In this document: piece by piece, positions 1 to 7,054 of the stretch
Position numbering within the stretch: the first letter of the stretch is position 1
Layout of the letters: each line of letters begins with the position of its first letter
Source of the DNA: Bacillota bacterium
Lineage (GTDB): Bacteria > Bacillota > Clostridia > Lachnospirales > Lachnospiraceae
Length of the DNA stretch: 64,000 nucleotides
Assembly: GCA_023457255.1 (NCBI GenBank)
Contig: JAEWMB010000020.1
Coordinates: forward strand, 248,001 to 312,000
Reading direction: 5' to 3'
Translations under genes and position numbers: made by a program
The notes under the pieces: model-generated
What the model was told of the DNA's origin: nothing
Databases searched by the model: none
Seen by the model: the letters and a program-made list of their open reading frames with translations, nothing else

Positions 1-11
1 AACCAAATATT

Positions 12-1883
12 ATGGAAAAAGAGCTTAAGATAGGAGGAATGACCTGTGTAAGTTGTGAAAACAGAATTGAGCGGAAATTAAATCAGACGGAAGGAATAAA
101 AACAGCAATTGTCAGTTACAGCAGTGGTACGGCTCAGATATCCTATGATAGTGAAATTATTACAATCAATAATATAATCCAGTTGATTGAACAATTGAAT
201 TATGAAGTAATAGAAGATACCAATCCCCCAAAAGATACTGCAAATCATATCAATAAGATCTTAGGTTCAGCAGTTATAATCTTAGCTCTTTATACTATTA
301 TGAGAAGATTTGGATTATTTAATCTTTTTAATTTCTTCCCTCAGGCAGAAGAAGGTATGGACTACGGAATGTTATTTATAATTGGTCTGTTAACCTCGGT
401 ACACTGTGTTGCGATGTGCGGAGGAATTACTCTATCGCAATGTATTCCGCAGGCAGTGAAACGAAAAGGAGAAGAAGGGAAAATAGCCTCTTTACGCCCA
501 AGTTTTCTTTACAATCTGGGAAGAGTAATTTCCTATACCCTAATTGGCGGTATCGTTGGAGCTTTAGGTTCTGTGATAAGTTTCTCCGGAAGCTTCAAAG
601 GAATAGTTCAATTGCTGGCCGGTGTGTTTATGGTGATTATGGGGGTCAACATGCTGAATATTTTTCCATGGCTTAGAAAACTAAATCCCCGTATGCCCCA
701 AATTTTTGCAAGGAAAATTAATAAAGAGAAGAACAGCAACAGTCCCCTCTATGTTGGTTTACTTAATGGATTGATGCCTTGCGGCCCCTTACAGGCAATG
801 CAGCTTTATGCATTATCTACCGGTGATCCATTTCAAGGTGCTCTCTCCATGCTCTTATTTAGTTTAGGGACGGTACCGCTGATGTTTGGTTTAGGAGTGT
901 TAAGTTCCATACTCAGCCAAAAATTCACAAAAAAAGTGATGTCGGCAGGTGCAGTATTGATAGTAGTTCTAGGCATCTCCATGTTCAATAACGGGCTTAG
1001 TTTATCCGGTTTTGCGATTGCTGCATCTCCATTTGGTACATCTGACAGCAGTACTGTAGCCCAGATACAAGAAGGCGTCCAAATCGTAAATACCACATTG
1101 AATTCCGGACGATATGAACCAATAACCGTTCAGGCCGGCATACCGGTAAAGTGGACAATTATAGCTGAAAACGGAAGCATTAATGGCTGCAATAACCGAA
1201 TCTTTATTCCGGAGTATGGCATTGAGAAGAAATTTGAAATTGGTGAGAATGTAATTGAGTTTACGCCCGAGAAGGCAGGTACCTATCGCTACAGTTGCTG
1301 GATGGGAATGATACGAAGTACCATTACTGTTTTAGATGAAGGTGAAACAGCTCCTCCGTCTGAAGCAGAAGTACAAGAAGATGATACCGGTTCCTATGGT
1401 GGTTCTGCTGATGGCGCTAATCAACCAGGTGATACCAATCCGATTGGAGAACCCGCCGGATATAAGATACCAGTGGATAATGTAATCGTTGCAGAAATAG
1501 AGAATAATAAGCAAACAGTAGAAATTTCACTAATCGAATCCGGATTCAGTCCTGCTTTAATTATTATGGAATCTGCTGTCGAAACAGAATGGATAATCCA
1601 GGCGGACTCCTTAAATGAAGGTAATAAAACACTGTTATTCCCACTTTACGAATCAATCATCAACCTTAAGGAAGGAGAAAATAGATTGTATATATTACCC
1701 TTCCTCGATTTTGATTTCTCTACAATAGATTATAATTACTTTGGATATGTTAAAGTAGTGGATGATATCAATGAAATCGATATAGAAGCTATCAAAGAAG
1801 AAGTAAGCAACTATAAGACCTACCAATGGAATTATAACCAAATAGGATCAAATAGCAGCGGAGCTGGTGCAAGTTGTCATTAG
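12..1883 (+). CDS. HMA-TauE/SafE-like membrane protein with cupredoxin-like C-terminus
   Basis: Probable copper-handling membrane protein of 623 residues. Residues about 3-68 form a heavy-metal-associated domain with the metal-binding motif MTCVSC. A membrane segment near 82-97 follows, then a polytopic region (about 115-330) of the TauE/SafE/UreH type, with the motif HCVAMCGG. Residues about 355-455 look like a cupredoxin, ending in YSCWMGM with a Cys and Met in ligand positions. A second beta-rich stretch (about 500-595) and a final GASCH tail follow. The start has a weak upstream context because the window begins 11 bases earlier. Copper-related genes lie directly downstream, so the group is probably one operon. 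The domain calls come from motif recognition; the direction of transport is not evident. Confidence 0.85.
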   Translation: MEKELKIGGMTCVSCENRIERKLNQTEGIKTAIVSYSSGTAQISYDSEIITINNIIQLIEQLNYEVIEDTNPPKDTANHINKILGSAVIILALYTIMRRFGLFNLFNFFPQAEEGMDYGMLFIIGLLTSVHCVAMCGGITLSQCIPQAVKRKGEEGKIASLRPSFLYNLGRVISYTLIGGIVGALGSVISFSGSFKGIVQLLAGVFMVIMGVNMLNIFPWLRKLNPRMPQIFARKINKEKNSNSPLYVGLLNGLMPCGPLQAMQLYALSTGDPFQGALSMLLFSLGTVPLMFGLGVLSSILSQKFTKKVMSAGAVLIVVLGISMFNNGLSLSGFAIAASPFGTSDSSTVAQIQEGVQIVNTTLNSGRYEPITVQAGIPVKWTIIAENGSINGCNNRIFIPEYGIEKKFEIGENVIEFTPEKAGTYRYSCWMGMIRSTITVLDEGETAPPSEAEVQEDDTGSYGGSADGANQPGDTNPIGEPAGYKIPVDNVIVAEIENNKQTVEISLIESGFSPALIIMESAVETEWIIQADSLNEGNKTLLFPLYESIINLKEGENRLYILPFLDFDFSTIDYNYFGYVKVVDDINEIDIEAIKEEVSNYKTYQWNYNQIGSNSSGAGASCH

Positions 1884-1928
1884 ACAAAATTTCACCATCC
1901 AGAACAGGAAAAGAAGGAGAATATCACT

Positions 1929-2480
1929 ATGTCAAATTCAAAAAAGCCAAAGAAACAAAATAAAAAAATAAATTCTACTACAATTGCCTTATCCTTGGCC
2001 TTACTACTTTTAGCCGGATTTACTATTCTAAGTAAATACAACAACTCGAATGCCGGCGATAAAAGAGCTTCCTCTAAGAATCAGCAAGGAAAAACTGTAT
2101 TGAATGATAATGGAGATCTTATTATCACCAAAAGTGATATTTCAGCAAAAGCAACCTTCTACCCGGTAAAAATAGATGGTACAAAATTAGAAGTGATTGC
2201 TGTAGAGGCTCCGGACGGTACCATCCGAACAGCATTCAATACTTGTCAGGTTTGCTATAGTTCCGGAAGAGGATACTATGTGCAGCAAAATGATGTGCTA
2301 ATCTGCCAGAATTGTGGCAATCGATTTAAAACAAGTGAAGTAGAGATTACAAGAGGCGGGTGTAATCCGGTACCTATTTTTGATGAAGATAAAACAGTTA
2401 CGGACGATACGATTGTAATATCGAAGGAATTTCTTACCGAGTCGAAAGAAATCTTTGCAAACTGGAAAATTGGATTTTAA
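1929..2480 (+). CDS. DUF2318 membrane-anchored metal/Fe-S-type protein
   Basis: A 183-residue protein with a lysine-rich N-terminus, one hydrophobic helix (about 19-37) and an extracytoplasmic domain. The domain carries paired cysteines (CQVC, then CQNC) and a later GGCNP motif, the pattern of DUF2318. DUF2318 proteins often accompany TauE/SafE-like and copper or iron transport genes, and here the gene follows the HMA-TauE fusion by 45 bases. The Shine-Dalgarno is AGAAGGAG before the ATG. The stop codon directly abuts a broken P-type ATPase sequence, so the neighbourhood was once a larger metal operon. A metal-binding or redox role is inferred from the cysteines only. Confidence 0.8.
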   Translation: MSNSKKPKKQNKKINSTTIALSLALLLLAGFTILSKYNNSNAGDKRASSKNQQGKTVLNDNGDLIITKSDISAKATFYPVKIDGTKLEVIAVEAPDGTIRTAFNTCQVCYSSGRGYYVQQNDVLICQNCGNRFKTSEVEITRGGCNPVPIFDEDKTVTDDTIVISKEFLTESKEIFANWKIGF

Positions 2481-2642
2481 GATCAGCTTGTGAATGAAGG
2501 AAAAACGCCGATGTATGTAGCACTGGATAGAAAAATTGCAAAGCCAAGGCAAGAGGTTGCAATGGTCGGAGACGGCATCAATAATGCTCCAGCCCTTGCA
2601 CAGGCGGATCTTGGTATTGCTATCGGCTCAGAAGAGGAGTAA
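2481..2642 (+). pseudogene. Remnant of a copper P-type ATPase (CopA)
   Basis: Directly after the DUF2318 stop, the reading frame from 2481 gives DQLVNEGKTPMYVALD, a typical CopA segment. It then jumps to KPRQEVAMVGDGINNAPAL and ends after IGSEEE with a stop. In intact copper ATPases these two blocks are separated by the MITGDN region and roughly 50-70 residues, and are followed by the C-terminal membrane helices. Both are absent here, so this is an internally deleted and truncated relic. The conserved Asp of GDGxND is Asn, consistent with decay. An ATG at 2511 would allow a 43-residue peptide, but no function is likely. Confidence 0.85.
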
Positions 2643-2645
2643 ATT

Positions 2646-2852
2646 ATGAAAAATTTAGTATTGCAAGTGGAAGGAATGTCTTGTTCTCATTGTGAAAACA
2701 CAATCAAGAAAGCAGTAGGGGCAATTGCCGGCGTATCTAATGTTACTGTAAGTTTAGAAGCTAAAACTGTTACAGTGGAATATAACGGTTTGGAAGGTAT
2801 GATCGATAAAATAAGAGAGGAGATTGAAGATCAAGGATATGACGTGGTATAA
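2646..2852 (+). CDS. copZ: CopZ-like heavy-metal-associated copper chaperone
   Basis: A 68-residue single HMA domain protein with GMSCSHCENTI, matching the MxCxxC metal-binding loop of copper chaperones. Its length is normal for CopZ. GAGGAG lies just upstream of the ATG, inside the tail of the CopA relic. Such chaperones normally deliver Cu(I) to CopA, but CopA here is broken. CopZ may now serve the upstream HMA-TauE protein or a CopA elsewhere in the genome. Confidence 0.85.
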   Translation: MKNLVLQVEGMSCSHCENTIKKAVGAIAGVSNVTVSLEAKTVTVEYNGLEGMIDKIREEIEDQGYDVV

Positions 2853-3069
2853 TCATTAAAAACGAAAGGGTATCATTATGATTCCTTTAGTTTTGGTATC
2901 ACGAAATGCTGGATTGAATATCCGTTAATGAAAATTCTGGATATGTTTAAACTGGATAAATATCTAAGTTTTATGTAGTATTTAATCTTTACTTAAGATT
3001 TTTTTCCTAAATTAGAATGAGATGAAATAGAGATATCTAACTATATGTTTGGTATGTGGGAGGTCTGAA

Positions 3070-3765
3070 ATGAAACAAAGTAATATTCTTGTTGTTGACG
3101 ATGAACAAAAGATTTTAGAGGTAGTTGCTTCATTTTTGGAAAACCAAAATTATCAGGTATTCCAAGCTGAAAACGGAGCGAAAGCATTTGAAATCTTTGA
3201 AAAAGAAAGTATTTCTTTGATTATCTTAGACCTAATGCTGCCGGACATCTCCGGAGAAGAAATCTGTAAAAAAATTCGTAGAACTTCCAGGGTTCCAATT
3301 ATCATGCTCACTGCAAAAGTAGAAGAAAATGATATACTGGAAGGGCTGGAAATTGGTGCGGATGACTACATCACAAAACCTTTTAGCCTAAAAGAATTAA
3401 TTGCACGCATAAAGGCTGTACTTCGCAGAACAAGCGAAGAACCGGTGCCGCTTTTTAATAAAAATTCCTATAATGGCGGTGATCTTATCGTTGACTTTAG
3501 TAAAAATTTAGTATTAAAAAATCAAAAGCCTATTAATCTTACACCGACGGAATGGAACATATTATCCTCTTTCATTAAGTATCCGGGTAAAGTTTTTACC
3601 AGGGAGGAATTAATAGAATTTGCTTTAGGACGTGAGTTTGAAGGGTTTGACCGGGCAGTAGACAGCCATGTCAAAAATTTAAGACAAAAAATTGAAGATA
3701 ATCCGCGTTCCCCGAAATACGTATTGACCATTCACGGAAAAGGTTATAAATTTGGGGGTGAATAG
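3070..3765 (+). CDS. OmpR/PhoB-family response regulator
   Basis: A 231-residue response regulator. The receiver domain (about 4-117) has the acidic pair DDE at 10-12, the phosphoacceptor Asp54 in ILDLMLPD, and the conserved Lys in TKPF. A winged-helix DNA-binding domain (about 130-228) includes the REELIEFALG and RAVDSHVKNLRQKI signatures. I place the start at 3070 because GGGAGG lies at a good distance before it; the longer frame from 3049 has no ribosome site. The stop is one base before the start of the histidine kinase, so the pair is co-translated. The target genes are unknown; the upstream copper genes are possible targets by position only. Confidence 0.9.
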   Translation: MKQSNILVVDDEQKILEVVASFLENQNYQVFQAENGAKAFEIFEKESISLIILDLMLPDISGEEICKKIRRTSRVPIIMLTAKVEENDILEGLEIGADDYITKPFSLKELIARIKAVLRRTSEEPVPLFNKNSYNGGDLIVDFSKNLVLKNQKPINLTPTEWNILSSFIKYPGKVFTREELIEFALGREFEGFDRAVDSHVKNLRQKIEDNPRSPKYVLTIHGKGYKFGGE

Positions 3766-3766
3766 G

Positions 3767-5191
3767 ATGAAAAAAAAGAGTCTAAAGACACAGCTTTCCC
3801 TGACAATAGCTCTGGTTGTGCTAATAACGGTAGCTTTAATCAGCGTTTTATCAAATATATTGATCGATCAAAAGTTCAAAGACTATATCGCACAACAGCA
3901 AAAGCAGAAAACAGAGGACATTGTATCCAGCCTCAACCAGCAATATAATAAGATAACAAACATATGGAACACCGACTTTATCCATACGATAGGTATGTAT
4001 GCCTTATATGATGGATATATCATCAAGGTATATGAAAATGACGGTAGTTCAGTGTGGGATGCAGAACTTCATGATATGACTTTGTGTACTCAGGTTATGG
4101 CTGATATCTCAAAACGGATGCAAAAAAAATATCCGAGAATGAACGGTGAATTTACATCAAAAGACTATACCTTAAAACAAGGCTTAGATGAGATTGGTGC
4201 AGTCTCAATTAGTTACTATGGGCCTTATTTTCTCAGTGAGAATGACTTCCAGTTTTTAAGTGCATTAAATACCATTCTTATCAGTATCGGATCAATTTCC
4301 TTAGTATTTGCTGTCTATATTGGCTTTATGATGGCAAGGAGAATCAGTAAGCCTATTACTAAAACAGTAAAAATGACCAAAGAAATTTCAGAAGGTAATT
4401 ATGAAATACGCTTTTCGGAACATACCGGAACAATGGAATTGGATGCATTAGTATCTTCTATTAATGATTTGGCAAGTACCTTAGAAAAGCAGGAAAGAAT
4501 ACGAAAGCAACTAACTGCAGATGTTTCGCATGAGCTGCGGACACCGTTAACCACAATTGGAACGCATATAGAAGCCATGATTGAAGGTGTATGGGAACCC
4601 ACTACGGAACGTTTAAAAAGCTGTTACGAAGAAATCAATCGCATTACAAATCTGGTAAAAGACCTGGAACAGTTGGAAAAATTTGAGAATGAGAATTTAA
4701 AACTAAACCGGACTATGGTTGACATCAAAGAGATTATTGAAACTATCACCGATAATTTTGAAACAGAAATCTTTCATAAAAATTTGGACGTCTCAATAAT
4801 TGGAACCGCAGATATCATATTCGTAGACAAAGAGCGGATAACTCAAGTGATTATAAACCTATTATCAAATGCTATAAAATATACTCCTGAATTCGGTAAG
4901 ATAGCTATTTGTTTGGAAGATTCCGAAACAAATCTTAATATTAAAGTGAAGGATAATGGGATTGGAATATTGGAAGAAGAACTACCATTTATTTTTGAAC
5001 GTTTTTATCGGGCAGATAAATCAAGAAACAGAAGAACCGGAGGTGCAGGAATCGGATTAGCCATTGTGAAATCTGTTGTCCATGCACATGGAGGCAAAGT
5101 TTTAGTAAGCAGTGAGATAGAAGCAGGAAGTATTTTCCAAGTAATATTGCCGAGGAAGAAGATTAATTCCGCTTATTGTAAGGAAAACTAA
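3767..5191 (+). CDS. Membrane sensor histidine kinase
   Basis: A 474-residue partner of the response regulator directly upstream (TAG-G-ATG junction). It has a membrane helix near 11-33, an extracytoplasmic sensor of about 130 residues, a second helix (about 166-190), and a HAMP linker (190-243). The HisKA domain has the phosphoacceptor His255 in SHELRTP, followed by an HATPase domain with the N box (NLLSNAIKY), DNGIG, and the GAGIGLAIVK G2 box. All catalytic motifs are intact. The sensed signal cannot be read from the sequence. Confidence 0.9.
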   Translation: MKKKSLKTQLSLTIALVVLITVALISVLSNILIDQKFKDYIAQQQKQKTEDIVSSLNQQYNKITNIWNTDFIHTIGMYALYDGYIIKVYENDGSSVWDAELHDMTLCTQVMADISKRMQKKYPRMNGEFTSKDYTLKQGLDEIGAVSISYYGPYFLSENDFQFLSALNTILISIGSISLVFAVYIGFMMARRISKPITKTVKMTKEISEGNYEIRFSEHTGTMELDALVSSINDLASTLEKQERIRKQLTADVSHELRTPLTTIGTHIEAMIEGVWEPTTERLKSCYEEINRITNLVKDLEQLEKFENENLKLNRTMVDIKEIIETITDNFETEIFHKNLDVSIIGTADIIFVDKERITQVIINLLSNAIKYTPEFGKIAICLEDSETNLNIKVKDNGIGILEEELPFIFERFYRADKSRNRRTGGAGIGLAIVKSVVHAHGGKVLVSSEIEAGSIFQVILPRKKINSAYCKEN

Positions 5192-5242
5192 CGGTGTATG
5201 GAACGCTTGCTATAAATAAAAAAGTAATATGTGGAAAAAGAT

Positions 5243-5340
5243 TGAACCGACCCCCAAAAGTTAGACCAAAAACCTAACGAATGGGAGAGATCGGTTTTTT
5301 TATGGCAAAATACAGTTATGAATTTAAGAAAAGGTTGTTG
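5243..5340 (+). mobile_element. IS3-family left-end remnant
   Basis: The sequence GACCCCCAAAAGTTAGACC (5249-5267) is the classic terminal inverted repeat type of IS3-family (IS150-like) elements. It is followed at the usual distance by a start codon (5302) and MAKYSYEFKKRLL, the N-terminus of an IS3 OrfA transposase. Homology stops after about 13 codons and no OrfB or right end is visible. This is a decayed scar, not an active element. Confidence 0.75.
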
Positions 5341-5352
5341 ATGCATATTGTA

Positions 5353-5520
5353 TTATTTTTTATAACTGATTGTATCGCTGCCTTTAGTGGTTATCTGGAA
5401 TAATTTTTTAATATCGGAGTCTTTATAGCTTCTTTTAGCTCCAAGTTTCTCGTTTAATCTTTTAATAAAATCCCTTTTTGTATAAAGAATGAAGTCATAT
5501 ATATTAAATTTCCAGACTTA
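5353..5520 (-). pseudogene. Unidentified decayed coding fragment
   Basis: On the minus strand an open frame without a start codon encodes about 54 residues, including RDFIKRLNEKLGAKRSY and DSDIKKLFQITTKG, and ends in SYKK and a stop. Composition looks protein-like rather than random, with charged amphipathic helices. The frame opens directly after a stop codon and lacks ATG, GTG or TTG. I do not recognise the family. It abuts the IS3 scar, so it may be the 3-prime remainder of a gene broken by that insertion. Confidence 0.35.
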
Positions 5521-5713
5521 CTTGTTAAGCTTTAATAAATATAATATACCATTTTTAGATAAAATAGGTATACGCAGTATCTATTGTTTGCTATAATTGC
5601 AATGTTATATAAGATGCAATCAGATCATTTTTCAAAGCTTTACTAAATAAAATAATAACTTAGTATCTAATACCTGAATTCTTGAAAGGAACCTACAGCG
5701 AGGAAAAAGAACT

Positions 5714-6238
5714 ATGAAAAACACAAAATGTATTCAATCAAAGGTTAGTATCCAACCAGATATTGATGAAGCGATTAAGAAATACTCCGATTTGGTATAC
5801 AAATTAGCATATTGCCGTACAAAAAATAAATATGATGCGGAAGATATTTTTCAAGATGTGTTTTTACAATTTATTAAATACCATCAAAAGTTTACACAGG
5901 AAGAACACATAAAAGCGTGGTTAATTCGGGTTACGATCAATTGCTGTAATAAGTATTTCTTAAGTTTAAAAAATAAGCCTTATGAGTTAATGCCGGAAGA
6001 TCTTGTATATCTTACACCGGAAGAATCCGAAGTTTACCAAGCGGTACTATCCTTGCAAAAAAAATATAGAACTGTAATTCACTTATTTTACTATGAAGAA
6101 TTATCTATTAAACAAATCTCAGAGGTATTAGGCAAAAAAGAAGGTACCATTAAGTCACTCTTATCCAGAGGCAGAAACCTTCTTAAAAGGAATCTATTAG
6201 ATGATTTTAGGGAGGAAGGTGAACTACATGTTAGATAA
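5714..6238 (+). CDS. ECF-type RNA polymerase sigma factor
   Basis: A 174-residue sigma-70 family factor of the extracytoplasmic-function group, with only regions 2 and 4. Region 2 (about 20-85) includes DAEDIFQDVFLQFIK, and region 4 (about 115-165) includes the helix-turn-helix LSIKQISEVLGKKEGTIKSLLSRGR. The 3-prime end overlaps the start of the next gene by 11 bases, which encodes a membrane protein fitting an anti-sigma factor. Such pairs respond to envelope or antimicrobial stress and usually autoregulate. The two lipoprotein genes downstream may belong to the regulon. Confidence 0.9.
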   Translation: MKNTKCIQSKVSIQPDIDEAIKKYSDLVYKLAYCRTKNKYDAEDIFQDVFLQFIKYHQKFTQEEHIKAWLIRVTINCCNKYFLSLKNKPYELMPEDLVYLTPEESEVYQAVLSLQKKYRTVIHLFYYEELSIKQISEVLGKKEGTIKSLLSRGRNLLKRNLLDDFREEGELHVR

Positions 6239-6971
6239 TTATAAAAGTGCAATGAAGAAAATGAAGATATCGGAAGAATTGCTAAAAACGACTTCTGAAC
6301 ATATGATATCTCAGCAACAGTTATTAGGGCAATCCAATCAATATAAAAATAAGAAGCCATATTTATATCTGTCCCTCGCCTGTTCCTTTCTTCTTATCCT
6401 TACTTTTTTTTCTGCTATACATAACAAAAACGATAAAATTATAGTAACAGAATTAAGAACGAATGAGACAATACAGACTGTCAATGTCGTTGGGGGAGTA
6501 TTATACTTTAATGATGTTTCAGAAGAAATTGATCGCATTAAAATGAATCAAAATCTTGGTATTCTTGACTCTTTCTCTGTAGAATGGACCAAGGAAGAGT
6601 ATATGTCCTATTTAGGGAAGAACATTGAGCTATCTTATCTTCCGGATGGATTTGCAATGGAGAAAGAATCCATTCGTGTTTATGAGAATAAAGAAGGTAT
6701 TATTAAGTCAGAGGAATATTATGCAGCTTACACTGCGATTGAAAATCAAAGAATTGAATTATATCTCAGAAAAGGAAAGCTTCCGGGTAAATCTTATAAA
6801 GATTTACCTACAGAGTCAGTAATAAAGAATAACAAACTTTCTATTTTATATATAAAAGATTTTAATAATTATCAGGCACAGTTTATTTTAGATGATATCG
6901 GATACTATTTATCCGTGGAAAATTTAACTCAGGAAGAGTTTATAAAAATTCTTTATTCTTTTTTTAATTAA
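6228..6971 (+). CDS. Probable membrane anti-sigma factor with DUF4367-like domain
   Basis: A 247-residue single-pass membrane protein. The N-terminal ~45 residues are cytoplasmic and hydrophilic, a hydrophobic helix follows (about 46-65), and the outer part resembles DUF4367 (LSYLPDGFAMEKESIRVYE). The start at 6228 has GGAGGAAGGT upstream and overlaps the sigma gene, implying translational coupling. By position and topology it should hold the ECF sigma inactive until a signal is sensed. No classic zinc-binding anti-sigma HxxxCxxC motif is visible, so the binding mode is unknown. Confidence 0.7.
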   Translation: MLDNYKSAMKKMKISEELLKTTSEHMISQQQLLGQSNQYKNKKPYLYLSLACSFLLILTFFSAIHNKNDKIIVTELRTNETIQTVNVVGGVLYFNDVSEEIDRIKMNQNLGILDSFSVEWTKEEYMSYLGKNIELSYLPDGFAMEKESIRVYENKEGIIKSEEYYAAYTAIENQRIELYLRKGKLPGKSYKDLPTESVIKNNKLSILYIKDFNNYQAQFILDDIGYYLSVENLTQEEFIKILYSFFN

Positions 6972-7054
6972 ATGCAACCTTTTCATGACTGTTATACTAT
7001 TCCTATATAGAAGGTAAATCCTTACTAATAATTAATATTTCAGAGGAGACGTTT

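Larger units (their letters stand above)
5192..5713. other. Gene-free interval with decayed mobile and gene fragments
   Basis: This 522-base stretch between the histidine kinase and the ECF sigma gene holds an IS3-family end remnant (5243-5340) and a decayed minus-strand coding fragment (5353-5520). The remaining ~190 bases upstream of the sigma gene are very AT-rich. They contain a TATAAT-like box near 5589-5595 that could be part of the promoter of the sigma operon. Confidence 0.6.

Noticed and set aside
2878..2980. Short open frame after copZ with a ribosome-like site
   Set aside because: Gives only about 16 codons in the ribosome-site frame, and the alternative frame matches nothing I know.
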